A stretch of 64,000 bases of DNA from Prevotella sp. (GTDB lineage: Bacteria > Bacteroidota > Bacteroidia > Bacteroidales > Bacteroidaceae), in the NCBI GenBank assembly GCA_017619755.1, contig JAFZRU010000016.1, forward strand, positions 83,971-147,970, in the 5' to 3' direction. Numbering within the stretch: position 1 is the first letter of the stretch; each line of letters begins with the position of its first letter. A program made the translations under genes and the position numbers. Below are positions 18,667 to 26,082 of this stretch, piece after piece. The notes below the pieces were generated by a model. The model worked only from the letters and a program-made list of their open reading frames with translations. It was not told where the DNA came from and ran no database searches.

Positions 18667-19977
18667 TTAGAAGGAATAAGAGAAGCCGAGTGACATGAAC
18701 TCCTTGAACTGGAAATATCCATGATGGTCGTCATAGACGTTGCTGTCGTCGAATCGTGGATAGATGAACAGTTTTGTGGAGATGTACTTGTTGAAGTTGA
18801 AGGTGAAAGTGTTCTCCCACTCCCACTCTACACGCTTGTAGCTGGTGAACCCATACATGCGCGTCTGGTAGGAAATGTTGTCGGCAATCTCCCATTTGAG
18901 CTCCACGGTGAACTGGGAACCAAAGTCGTGCAGGACATGCTTGTTTTCGTCAATGCCATAACGCTTGGGCAGCCAACTATTAGCAACTTTGTCGAACCAA
19001 TCCCTGCTCACATATTTCATATTGTATGCAAATGGGGCGAGATGGATGTTGCCCGTGAGTTTCTTGTTCCACGCCTCCACCTTGTAGTCCATACCGAGTG
19101 AGACGTTGAGGTTGAAAGGAGACATGAAATCAGAATAGACCCTGTAATCGTTGCTCTTGTAACCTCTTGCGAATTGCGTGTATGCCAGCATCTGCAGCGT
19201 GTAATACCAATGCTTGGAGGCTTGCAGCCCCAACTTGCTGGTGAGGCGGAGGAGGTCCTCGTTGGCCTTGAAGGAGTGCAGACTGTCGCTCTTTGACGTA
19301 AGGAAGCCTAATTTCATCTCCAACTTGTTCTCCCACTTGAGTTTCTGTTGGTTGTCGTAGTTGGCCTCCATGGTGACGCTTCCGAGGATGGAATAGGCAC
19401 TCTCGCCACCCTTGTACCAGTTGCCGGAAACGTAGTTTTGCATGCCTTGGAGGAAATAATCACCCTTGTATTTCCAGAAATTGGGTTTGGTGACGAGCAC
19501 AGAGTCGGTGATGTCGTCGAGCAAGTCGAGCTGAATGGGTTCAGTCTTCTCCACCAATTCGGCATCTTGCTGAATGGGAGCCACGAAGTCGTTGTCCACA
19601 CTCCCCACCTTGTTGAGATTCTCCTCACTATTCTCCACCAAGTCGGGCCTGCTGAGATACACTCCGAGGAGAGTGTTGTCTATCTCATCGTCCACCTCGT
19701 CGGACATGGCGGTCCTGCCTTGAAGGCCGAGAGCTTTCCGCGCAGGTGAATGGTAGAAGGTGAGCGGTGCGAAGAGGCGGTAGAATCGTCCGTCTGACTC
19801 AACCTCCTGCCCGGCTTCTCTCGCTTCGAGCATTTCCCTGTAATTCACGAGCGAGTCGGAGTAGTTTTTGTTGACTTGATATTCCTGGTACTCAATGTAC
19901 CTGCGGGCCACATTGCTGCCTTGAGCAAAGGTACCGATGGAGCATGCAGCCAAGAAGATGGTGACAAGATTTCTCAT
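18667..19977 (-). CDS. DUF3078 outer-membrane-type protein
   Basis: The 436-residue protein has a signal peptide (MRNLVTIFLAACSIGTFAQG) and a DUF3078 domain over its C-terminal two thirds. FWKYKGDYFLQGMQNYVSGN, WYKGGESAYSILGSVTMEAN and KWENKLEMKLGF are typical. The alternating strands and the closing FKEFMSLGFSYSF with a terminal phenylalanine fit an outer-membrane barrel. The function of the family is unknown. Confidence 0.85.
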   Translation of the reverse strand: MRNLVTIFLAACSIGTFAQGSNVARRYIEYQEYQVNKNYSDSLVNYREMLEAREAGQEVESDGRFYRLFAPLTFYHSPARKALGLQGRTAMSDEVDDEIDNTLLGVYLSRPDLVENSEENLNKVGSVDNDFVAPIQQDAELVEKTEPIQLDLLDDITDSVLVTKPNFWKYKGDYFLQGMQNYVSGNWYKGGESAYSILGSVTMEANYDNQQKLKWENKLEMKLGFLTSKSDSLHSFKANEDLLRLTSKLGLQASKHWYYTLQMLAYTQFARGYKSNDYRVYSDFMSPFNLNVSLGMDYKVEAWNKKLTGNIHLAPFAYNMKYVSRDWFDKVANSWLPKRYGIDENKHVLHDFGSQFTVELKWEIADNISYQTRMYGFTSYKRVEWEWENTFTFNFNKYISTKLFIYPRFDDSNVYDDHHGYFQFKEFMSLGFSYSF

Positions 19978-20007
19978 ATTGCTACGATTTATGGATTAAA
20001 CTTTGCG

Positions 20008-20039
20008 CAAAATTAGGTAAAAAGTCTGAAAAGTGCAAA
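20008..20039 (-). promoter_or_regulatory. Promoter of the DUF3078 gene
   Basis: On the minus strand TAATTTTG (20008-20015) is preceded by TTTG (20036-20039) with a 20-nt spacer. It lies 30 nt ahead of the start at 19977. Confidence 0.7.
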
Positions 20040-20067
20040 AAAAGTCACACAAAAAGGAAAGTTATTT

Positions 20068-20625
20068 TCATTCTTTCTCCATTTTCAGGGTGGCGAGGAT
20101 TTTCTTCATGGCTTCGTTTTGGGCACTGACGTTCTTCCCCACGACCTCGACATATCCGTTGCCAGCTTTGGAAAAGGCCGAAAAACCCCTCTCCTTGGCG
20201 AAGAAGAGAAACGGCCGCGAACCGATGGTTTGTTCGCCCAAATCCACCACGCCAGCACCCCTTCTGACAGCAGCCACAGCCTTTTCATATCCGCCCTCAT
20301 GCCACACGATGGACACCTGGTGCTCGTCGTCCACACCCACGGTGAGGGAGCGCTCGTCGTTGTCGATGACAGACCACTCCACGGGTATTCGGATTTGAAA
20401 TTCCTTGATGGCCACCACACCGGGGCCCGTAGGCACAAAAATGGAATCTTCACCCTCAGCCACCACCATTTCCTCTGCGGGCACCCCCACTTCACTCTCC
20501 ACCGTGTTGACGGGGTCGTTTTTTCCCCCGCATGCCACCATCACACTTGTCACGACAATTATCGATAGTGTATTCCGCCATTTTTTCCGCTTGTTCATTT
20601 TGAGCATTTTAAAAAGGTGAGACAT
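20068..20625 (-). CDS. Lipoprotein of unknown function
   Basis: The 185-residue protein has a lipobox SVMVAC followed by GGKNDPVN. The start is uncertain: ATG at 20625 has GGAAG just upstream, while ATG at 20598 (MNKRKKWRN) gives a shorter signal peptide. The mature part has a strand-rich centre (FQIRIPVEWSVIDNDERSL) and ends in a helix (NEAMKKILATLKM). I cannot name a family. A TAACTTTG box on the minus strand (20664-20671) is a likely promoter. It is the last host gene before the prophage. Confidence 0.65.
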   Translation of the reverse strand: MSHLFKMLKMNKRKKWRNTLSIIVVTSVMVACGGKNDPVNTVESEVGVPAEEMVVAEGEDSIFVPTGPGVVAIKEFQIRIPVEWSVIDNDERSLTVGVDDEHQVSIVWHEGGYEKAVAAVRRGAGVVDLGEQTIGSRPFLFFAKERGFSAFSKAGNGYVEVVGKNVSAQNEAMKKILATLKMEKE

Positions 20626-20775
20626 TCACTTCCACATACACTTGATTTCAGTAGAAGGCGTTGCAAAGTTAGTGCATCATAGCCGAAATATGGCATTTTC
20701 AGAGAAAATAAAGCAAAGGAACAAGAAAAAAGAAAAAAAATGCCCTGAAAATTTGCCGCATTGGAAAATTATATC

Positions 20776-20783
20776 TACCTTTG
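20776..20783 (+). promoter_or_regulatory. -7 box of the tRNA-Pro gene
   Basis: TACCTTTG lies 13 nt before the tRNA. It fits TAnnTTTG and is the same core as in both hicA promoters. Confidence 0.6.
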
Positions 20784-20795
20784 CAGTCGCAAAAT

Positions 20796-20868
20796 CGGGA
20801 TTTAGCGCAGTTGGTAGCGCACACGTCTGGGGGGCGCGAGGTCGCTGGTTCGAGTCCAGTAATCCCGA
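20796..20868 (+). tRNA. tRNA-Pro (anticodon GGG)
   Basis: The 73-nt cloverleaf has acceptor arms CGGGATT/AATCCCG, a GCGC/GCGC D stem, loop CTGGGGG with anticodon GGG, and T arm GCTGG-TTCGAGT-CCAGT. The CCA end is not encoded. The anticodon stem (CACGT/GCGCG) has an A-C mismatch at pair 28-42, where GCGTG would give a full stem. The phage integrase gene begins 174 nt downstream, so the 3' half is the likely attachment site. Confidence 0.93.
20845..20868 (+). other. Probable prophage attachment site (attL side)
   Basis: The T arm and 3' acceptor of tRNA-Pro are the usual crossover target for tyrosine integrases, and an integrase gene starts just beyond. The exact core cannot be set because the matching attR is outside the window; I saw no second copy of GAGTCCAGTAATCCCGA. 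Confidence 0.5.
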
Positions 20869-20870
20869 CG

Positions 20871-20915
20871 AAGGTGGTAAAGAGTTGATTTTCAACAACT
20901 TACCACCTTTCTTAT
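20871..20915 (+). terminator. Terminator downstream of tRNA-Pro
   Basis: AAGGTGGTAA and TTACCACCTT form a hairpin (20871-20909), with an inner GTTGA/TCAAC stem. It is followed by TTCTTATTTCTCC. It starts 3 nt after the tRNA. Confidence 0.7.
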
Positions 20916-21042
20916 TTCTCCTTTGCGGCTTTTCGGCATTAAAAAAAACGGCAAATAAGCACATTCTTGCACTTTTTCGCGAGCGTTCGCCCTCAAATCG
21001 TGCAAATATCGTGCACTTCGCCGTTGCTTAATTCTGAAAATT

Positions 21043-22269
21043 ATGGCAAACGTATCATTTTACCTCGACAGGAGGCACGTCCGTCCAGACGGCACGGCCC
21101 CCATCCGGCTGGCCATCCGCTTCAACTACAAGACCGTGATGGCCTCCACCGACATTCGCATCACCCCGGACCAATGGCACCCGACATTGTCGCGGGTTGT
21201 CGGCCATCCCCGGAGAAAGCAGTTGAACTCCTTCCTTGACACGCTTAGGCTCGATGCCGAGCAAGGCCTCAGAGACCTTGTGGCAAGTGGGGAGACCCTT
21301 ACACCTGATTTGGTGCGCTCTCGCATTTTGTCTCGCGGCAAAGCGAGCAACTCCAGGTCGTCGTTCATCAACGTGTTCTCGCGTGTGTCGGAAGACACGA
21401 GGATCAAGGAACGCACCCGGGAGATATACCGAGCTACGTTGAAGAAAATCATCCTGTACGCCGACAGCCTCGGGATCGATCCAGGCACTTGGAAATTCGA
21501 GGACATCACCCGGTCGTGGCTGGCCGACTTCGACGCTTGGCTGATGGACTGCTCACCTTCCAAAAACGCGAGGAACATCCACCTGCGTAACATCAGGCAC
21601 GTGTGCAACGTCGCAGTGGCGGAACACATCACCACCTTCTACGACTTCCGAAGTTTCCACATCAAGGCCGTGCCGACAGCGAAGCGGTCTCTGTCCGTCG
21701 AGAAACTACGGCAGCTGTTCTCCCTCGACGTCGAGCCGTACCAGAGGAAATACCTCGATTGCTTCAAGCTGATATTCTATCTCATAGGCATCAACACAAT
21801 CGACCTCTGCCACCTTCGGAAGACTGACTTGGTGGAAGGGAGAATTGAGTACAGGAGGTCGAAGACGGGGCGCAACTATTCCATACGGCTGGAGCCGGAG
21901 GCGGAGGAAATCATCAGCAGATATGCCGGGAAGGGAGAATGGCTGCTCGACATACTTGACCGCTATGTCAATTTCAAGGATTTCGCCCACCGCTTGAACG
22001 AGAACCTTCAGAAGATGGGCGAGGTGGAGGTGGGCAAGCATGGCAAGAAGACGCGCGAGCCGCTGTTCCCGAACCTTACGACATATTGGGCGCGCCACTC
22101 CTGGGCCACCATTGCCGCCTCCCTCGACATCCCAAACGAGACGATCGCCGCCGCGTTGGGCCATTCGTACGGGAACAGGACGACGGCGATATACATCGAC
22201 TTCGACACCAAAAAGATAGACGCAGCGAACAGGAAGGTCATCGACTGGGTGCTGTATGGGAAAAAGTGA
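21043..22269 (+). CDS. int: Prophage tyrosine recombinase (integrase)
   Basis: The 408-residue enzyme would integrate and excise the prophage at tRNA-Pro. Residues 1-60 form an arm-site-binding domain (VSFYLDRRHVRPDGTAPIRL). A SAM-like core-binding domain spans about 105-205. The catalytic domain has Lys274 (RRSKTGR), Arg351 and His352 (YWARHSW), His374 (ALGHSYG) and nucleophile Tyr384 (TAIYIDFD). The first catalytic arginine is replaced by asparagine (LIGINTIDL, residue 251), a variant I believe is common in Bacteroidota integrases, so I do not treat it as inactive. It is the only phage gene at this end on the plus strand. The 5' region contains repeated CGTGCA/TTGCAC words that may be arm sites. 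Confidence 0.95.
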   Translation: MANVSFYLDRRHVRPDGTAPIRLAIRFNYKTVMASTDIRITPDQWHPTLSRVVGHPRRKQLNSFLDTLRLDAEQGLRDLVASGETLTPDLVRSRILSRGKASNSRSSFINVFSRVSEDTRIKERTREIYRATLKKIILYADSLGIDPGTWKFEDITRSWLADFDAWLMDCSPSKNARNIHLRNIRHVCNVAVAEHITTFYDFRSFHIKAVPTAKRSLSVEKLRQLFSLDVEPYQRKYLDCFKLIFYLIGINTIDLCHLRKTDLVEGRIEYRRSKTGRNYSIRLEPEAEEIISRYAGKGEWLLDILDRYVNFKDFAHRLNENLQKMGEVEVGKHGKKTREPLFPNLTTYWARHSWATIAASLDIPNETIAAALGHSYGNRTTAIYIDFDTKKIDAANRKVIDWVLYGKK

Positions 22270-22332
22270 GAAAGCGACAACAGAATTTTGAAAAATGTCC
22301 CGATGCTCGCGCACCAGGACATCAAGTGATCT

Positions 22333-22758
22333 TTAAACATATTGCGGAACTGGCTTATCTATCAGATGACCAGCCTCAATATCCTTAACTGTTTTTTTGA
22401 CGCCTTCATATATCCTTGCAAGCGTCGAAGCCTTCGGCGTGCGTATGCCTCTCGCATATTGGCGAAGCTGGGAGGCATTCATTCCTATTCGTTTGGCAAA
22501 TGCAGTGATGTTGAGAGGGTAATAGTCAAAGAACGCGCCCACGTCAAAGACGAAATCAAACTCCAGTTCGGGGAAATCCTTCCCCTGTTCTTGACAGTAG
22601 GCTTTCATCTCCTCAGCCGCCAGCAGAAAGTCCTCCATTGCCTTGGCCGCGGTTTTCCCGTCGCCGACGATGCCAAAATCCAAGTCGTCGGCACCTGAAA
22701 TAAAGCAGGAGAACAAATCCTTGCCCGTCTCAACCACAACTGTTATTTTTCTTGCCAT
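22333..22758 (-). CDS. hicB: HicB-family antitoxin, copy 1
   Basis: The 141-residue protein has the HicB partial RNase-H-like fold at the N-terminus (VVVETGKDLFSCFISGADDL) and a helix-turn-helix at the C-terminus (FAKRIGMNASQLRQYARGIR), which would bind the operon promoter. I start it at 22758 (MARKITV). Upstream in-frame codons overlap the gap after hicA. It follows the toxin gene by 68 nt, in the toxin-first order usual for hicAB. Confidence 0.85.
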   Translation of the reverse strand: MARKITVVVETGKDLFSCFISGADDLDFGIVGDGKTAAKAMEDFLLAAEEMKAYCQEQGKDFPELEFDFVFDVGAFFDYYPLNITAFAKRIGMNASQLRQYARGIRTPKASTLARIYEGVKKTVKDIEAGHLIDKPVPQYV

Positions 22759-22826
22759 ATATGAAATCCATTTAAAAGTGACCTTCTCCAACAATGATGG
22801 TATGACCACGGAAAAGAAACCCGGGC

Positions 22827-23009
22827 TTAAAGCCCGAGTCTCTGATAGATAGATTTCAAAGTACCTTTGGGTACTTCTTCAGTTCCGTGTCTCGGCACCT
22901 CGGTGGTCTTTCCGTTTCTTGGGTTGACCCAGATGTCGTGACGCTTTCCATGATGAAGGAGGAAGCATCCTGCTTTCCTCAACTTCCTGTACAACTCGTT
23001 GTACTTCAT
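22827..23009 (-). CDS. hicA: HicA-family mRNA interferase toxin, copy 1
   Basis: The 60-residue protein is a complete HicA with a dsRBD-like fold: YNELYRKLRKAGCFLLHHG, the catalytic histidine in GKRHDIWVNP, and the ending PRHGTEEVPKGTLKSIYQRL. It would cleave mRNA when free of HicB. Its promoter lies at 23050-23057. The pair probably stabilises the prophage or acts in phage defence, an inference from its place beside the integrase. Confidence 0.9.
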   Translation of the reverse strand: MKYNELYRKLRKAGCFLLHHGKRHDIWVNPRNGKTTEVPRHGTEEVPKGTLKSIYQRLGL

Positions 23010-23049
23010 GCCTCAATGTTTAAAAGATCACTTTGTCATTTCTGACAAT

Positions 23050-23057
23050 GCAAAGGT
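23050..23057 (-). promoter_or_regulatory. Promoter box of hicAB copy 1
   Basis: TACCTTTG on the minus strand lies 40 nt ahead of hicA. The surrounding 18 nt (ACTACCTTTGCATTGTCA) recur with one change in front of the second hicAB pair, so they may also hold the HicB operator. Confidence 0.65.
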
Positions 23058-23130
23058 AGTCATTTTATTTCAATCCACCAAATATTTTGATAACTTTTTT
23101 GTTATCTTTTTAAAAATAATGAGAGAAAGC

Positions 23131-23161
23131 AAAAACCGCCCCATCCTCACGGACAAGGCGG
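23131..23161 (-). terminator. Terminator of the phage late operon
   Basis: On the minus strand an 11-bp stem (CCGCCTTGTCC pairing with GGATGGGGCGG, with G-T pairs) closes a GTGA tetraloop (23136-23161) and is followed by TTTTT. It lies 42 nt after the last late gene. Confidence 0.85.
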
Positions 23162-23203
23162 CGACACAATCTTACTAACCTAATAAAACCTATATGAAGA
23201 CTA

Positions 23204-23677
23204 TCAGATTTTTTTTACCTTCTCCTTGAAGGCGGCGAAGAGGAATGCCACAGCCAACATCCCGGCTATGCACCACTCCCACCACCTTAATATATACTTA
23301 GTCTTAACAACCACCTTCTGATGGTCTTTCAACTCGTGGAGGGCTTCCCTGAGGCTGTCCACGGTGGCCTTGTACCTATTAGTGGTATCAACGACGATTA
23401 TTTTCTCTCGCTGGTAGTGGTTGTGTATCTCCCTAATCGTGTCGCCTTGGGTGGTGAGCGTGTAGGTGTGGCTTTCCACTTGCCTAACCGTGTCTCTCAC
23501 CGTCTGCACCTTCACCTCCCTCACCGTGTCGGCCTTGACCACTATCACCGTGTCGTGTACTTGCACGATGTCGGTTATATGCTCCTTGGTCTTACAGCCG
23601 ACAAGCGACAGGGCGATGATGGCGAGGAAAAGCACTGCGGCCATCCACGCGATTCTCGTTTCTCCGTTCGGGTTCAT
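23204..23677 (-). CDS. Candidate single-gene spanin (u-spanin) lipoprotein
   Basis: The 157-residue protein has an N-terminal hydrophobic segment ending in a lipobox (LSLVGC, cysteine 28). A long charged, coiled-coil-like middle follows, with repeated DTV motifs and YKATVDSLREALHELKD. A transmembrane segment comes near the C-terminus (CIAGMLAVAFLFAAF), followed by a basic tail. An outer-membrane lipid anchor plus an inner-membrane anchor in one protein is the layout of u-spanins, which fuse the two membranes at lysis. It directly follows the holin (gap 2 nt). The alternative is an Rz-like or simple membrane protein. Confidence 0.65.
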   Translation of the reverse strand: MNPNGETRIAWMAAVLFLAIIALSLVGCKTKEHITDIVQVHDTVIVVKADTVREVKVQTVRDTVRQVESHTYTLTTQGDTIREIHNHYQREKIIVVDTTNRYKATVDSLREALHELKDHQKVVVKTKYILRWWEWCIAGMLAVAFLFAAFKEKVKKI

Positions 23678-23679
23678 GG

Positions 23680-24186
23680 CTACATGTCCTTTATGTTCAA
23701 AGGCTCAATGTCCTTCGCATCCGTCTCCAGTATCTCCTTGACCTTTTCAAGGTCTGGGGTGTCGCCCTTCTTGATGGCCTCGACTATCTTCAGTATCTGT
23801 GCGGCGAGCTTTTCGGCCTTTGAGATGTCGGAGTGTATTTTTTCATCCGCCTTTTCGCGCACACTAAGGAACTCGACAATACACCAGAAGATGCCCAAGG
23901 CGAGGGTGACGAAAGGAACACCCCAGGCCATTTCCCAGCCGAGGATGAGGAAAAGTTTGCCCATGTGAATAAGCACATCAACGAGCGAGGCAATCAATAT
24001 GCCGCCCTCGTAAATGAGAAACTTGAAGCCCGTGCGCTTCAATGCTTCGCTCCGTCTCGCGTCACCACGCTGGTACGCCTTGTAGAGACCCGCCGCCAGG
24101 TCAACCATTATTGCGAGGAACACCGCAAGTGCGACGATGGAGCAGGTGAGGAATAGCGGTCGAACCGCAGTCATGATTTCGTTCAT
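23680..24186 (-). CDS. Phage holin
   Basis: The 168-residue membrane protein has about four hydrophobic segments (LFLTCSIVALAVFLAIMVDL, then FLIYEGGILIASLVDVLI and VPFVTLALGIFWCIVEFL) with the DLAAGLYKAYQRGDARRSEAL loop of phage holin family 4-like proteins. Charged helices follow at the C-terminus. It would open the inner membrane at the end of infection. It is packed 2 nt from both the DUF5675 gene and the spanin candidate, forming a lysis cassette. Confidence 0.8.
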   Translation of the reverse strand: MNEIMTAVRPLFLTCSIVALAVFLAIMVDLAAGLYKAYQRGDARRSEALKRTGFKFLIYEGGILIASLVDVLIHMGKLFLILGWEMAWGVPFVTLALGIFWCIVEFLSVREKADEKIHSDISKAEKLAAQILKIVEAIKKGDTPDLEKVKEILETDAKDIEPLNIKDM

Positions 24187-24188
24187 TT

Positions 24189-24674
24189 CTATGTGGTTTT
24201 ATAAGTTCTTGTTATCGTCAAAATGATTTTTTCACCCAACATCTTTGCAGGAATAAAGTGCTGCTTCATCAACTTGGTGAATGCCTTTTGAGAATCAACT
24301 ACACGGCCTTTTATCTTGTTATAACCGCAGATTACGCATCCGGCACTTGACGCAGCGGAAGAGCCGCAGTGAAAAAGCACACCATCGAAACCTTTGATGT
24401 TCAATATCCTTGGAAGATAACCCTTACACAAGTCCATATAAAACTTGTACTGGCTAAATTTCGGCGACTGAATATTCATAGTCACCTCATACGTTCCCGT
24501 GGGTATGGCTGTCATACGATACACCTTCCGCTTCTTGATTTCATTCAGCGTCATGCTTTGGTCAAGGCCACGGTCGTAGTCTTCCACCGCGTCACACACA
24601 TACTCCCCATCCACATAAATGTGGCTGATGCAATATGTGGTGCAGTTGTATATTCGTTTTAAGAGTATCTTCAT
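24189..24674 (-). CDS. DUF5675 protein, candidate phage cell-wall enzyme
   Basis: The 161-residue protein matches the DUF5675 pattern: TTYCISHIYVDGEYVCDAVE at the start, then IPTGTYEVTMN, and LFHCGSSAASSAGCVICG. That last motif (His, then S..GC) resembles the H-x(n)-S-x-GC active site of L,D-transpeptidase-like enzymes. It sits between the C10 protease and the holin, where a lysin is expected, and no other endolysin is visible in the window. The enzymatic role is therefore a reasoned guess. Confidence 0.65.
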   Translation of the reverse strand: MKILLKRIYNCTTYCISHIYVDGEYVCDAVEDYDRGLDQSMTLNEIKKRKVYRMTAIPTGTYEVTMNIQSPKFSQYKFYMDLCKGYLPRILNIKGFDGVLFHCGSSAASSAGCVICGYNKIKGRVVDSQKAFTKLMKQHFIPAKMLGEKIILTITRTYKTT

Positions 24675-24676
24675 AA

Positions 24677-25858
24677 CTACGCCTTTCCAAGTACCATATC
24701 AATCAAGGTCATTGCGTCCGTCACCGTCACCTCCCCGTCGGAATTGATGTCGGACTTCTCGTTGTAGCCGTTATGCAAGGCGTCCTGCATCACTTGCATC
24801 GCGTCCACAACGTCCACCACTCCGTCGCCGTTAATGTCGCCCAATTTGTACTTGGGTCTTATGCCCACTACGGCCATCCTATTGGAGTTATAGGCGAGAG
24901 ATGCTGTCGGGTTGAGCGCGGACAACTTGAAATAACCGTTGTAGCTGCCCCACCCCCAATTAACGTGATACATGTCATTGGGCGCGTCGTAGCCGTCACA
25001 TACGAATGTATGGCCACCTCCCCCTGCTCTCCACCCAGCCATTAAGACGGGCTGCTTCTTCGTTATTTCGTCATATATGCGCTGCTCAAATTTGGATGCT
25101 CCGCTTGAAGCGTAGATAAGCGACGTGTCGCCCATCCGTAGCATAGTTCGTAGGACGGTCGCGTCCTTGCTCAACCTTGCAAGGGTGACATCGGGAGCAT
25201 AGTCGGACTGAACCGCCTTTCCGACATATTCCATCAGTTGAGCAATGGCCTTCTTCGCTGCCGTGGTAGTCGGCTTGCCGTTGGTCATGTTGGCAAAGTC
25301 AAAAGCCGTAATGGGAGGTAGTGCGGCCACCTTGTACTTGTTGGTCGCCGTGGTGTATTCGGGTGTTGCGGTGCATCCTCTGACATAGCCTTGCCTTGCC
25401 CAATAGAGCATTATTTGGCTGATGGCCGTTGCATTGCATCCCGTGACGCTCTTCTTGCCTCCCAATGTGAGGTTTTGATTGTAGGGCGTTCCCTGCGCCC
25501 AAGTTGTCTTAATCATTGCGGGAGTGGAGACACGCCCCTGCGCCGCTCCCGTCGCGTCCAATGGCTCGTGCTGTGCGTTCTGATACCATTCTACCTCTCG
25601 CTCATACTCGCCGAGCCAGTCAATAAGTGAGGGCGGCAGAGGCTGCGAAAAGTCTGCATCCTCGCACACGCCGATGATGGCTGGCAGTTCACTATCTGAT
25701 GTTGTCACAATGGCGTTTCCATCTCCATCGCCGAAGACGTACAACGGTGCTGCGTCTCCGATTTCTTCGGCGAGGGAGAGGGTAGGCCCTCCTCCCTTCG
25801 CCTTTCTCATTCCTGATGGTTGAAGCCTTGCAAGGGCTTCTTGTGGGGTTATCTTCAT
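24677..25858 (-). CDS. C10-family (streptopain-like) cysteine protease with dockerin repeat
   Basis: The 393-residue protein has an N-terminal Spi/pro-like segment (residues 1-90; VFGDGDGNAIVTTSD), then a C10 peptidase domain. Cys141 lies in VTGCNATAISQIMLYWA and His283 in GGGHTFVCDGYD, followed by YHVNWGWGSYNGYF. Residues 339-392 are a dockerin type I-like pair (GDINGDGVVDVVDAMQVMQD and SDINSDGEVTVTDAM). No signal peptide is present, so it is not secreted by the usual route. It may be a virion part or be released at lysis. It lies inside the late operon, 2 nt from the DUF5675 gene. C10 proteases on mobile elements are known in Bacteroides. Confidence 0.88.
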   Translation of the reverse strand: MKITPQEALARLQPSGMRKAKGGGPTLSLAEEIGDAAPLYVFGDGDGNAIVTTSDSELPAIIGVCEDADFSQPLPPSLIDWLGEYEREVEWYQNAQHEPLDATGAAQGRVSTPAMIKTTWAQGTPYNQNLTLGGKKSVTGCNATAISQIMLYWARQGYVRGCTATPEYTTATNKYKVAALPPITAFDFANMTNGKPTTTAAKKAIAQLMEYVGKAVQSDYAPDVTLARLSKDATVLRTMLRMGDTSLIYASSGASKFEQRIYDEITKKQPVLMAGWRAGGGGHTFVCDGYDAPNDMYHVNWGWGSYNGYFKLSALNPTASLAYNSNRMAVVGIRPKYKLGDINGDGVVDVVDAMQVMQDALHNGYNEKSDINSDGEVTVTDAMTLIDMVLGKA

Positions 25859-25870
25859 ATCGTCTATTTT

Positions 25871-26071
25871 TTATGATGTTTCTTCCTCTATGTGTTCTGC
25901 TTCCCAAGCCTCCTTTTGCTCGGCAGTCCATTCCTCCCATTGTTCGGGATGAGCAGTGCAAACCACAAGGACGAAAATCCTGTCACTTTCGTCTTCAAGT
26001 GCTTTCTGGGTGAGGAACTTTCCGTTCTCCGCACTTACCTCAACATATCCGTTTTTGTTTATTCTTTCCAT
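25871..26071 (-). CDS. Small acidic phage protein, unknown
   Basis: The 66-residue protein (MERINKNGYVEVSAENGKFL at the start) ends in a strongly acidic, tryptophan-containing helix (WEEWTAEQKEAWEAEHIEEE). It fits tightly between the LRR protein and the C10 protease genes (gaps of 11-12 nt) in the same direction, which is the main reason for calling it real. I recognise no family. Confidence 0.6.
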   Translation of the reverse strand: MERINKNGYVEVSAENGKFLTQKALEDESDRIFVLVVCTAHPEQWEEWTAEQKEAWEAEHIEEETS

Positions 26072-26082
26072 ATTTTATGATT

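Noticed and set aside
21043-22269. Inactive integrase because the first catalytic arginine is missing
   Set aside because: The other catalytic residues are intact, the gene is full length, and I believe the GIN form is common in related integrases.
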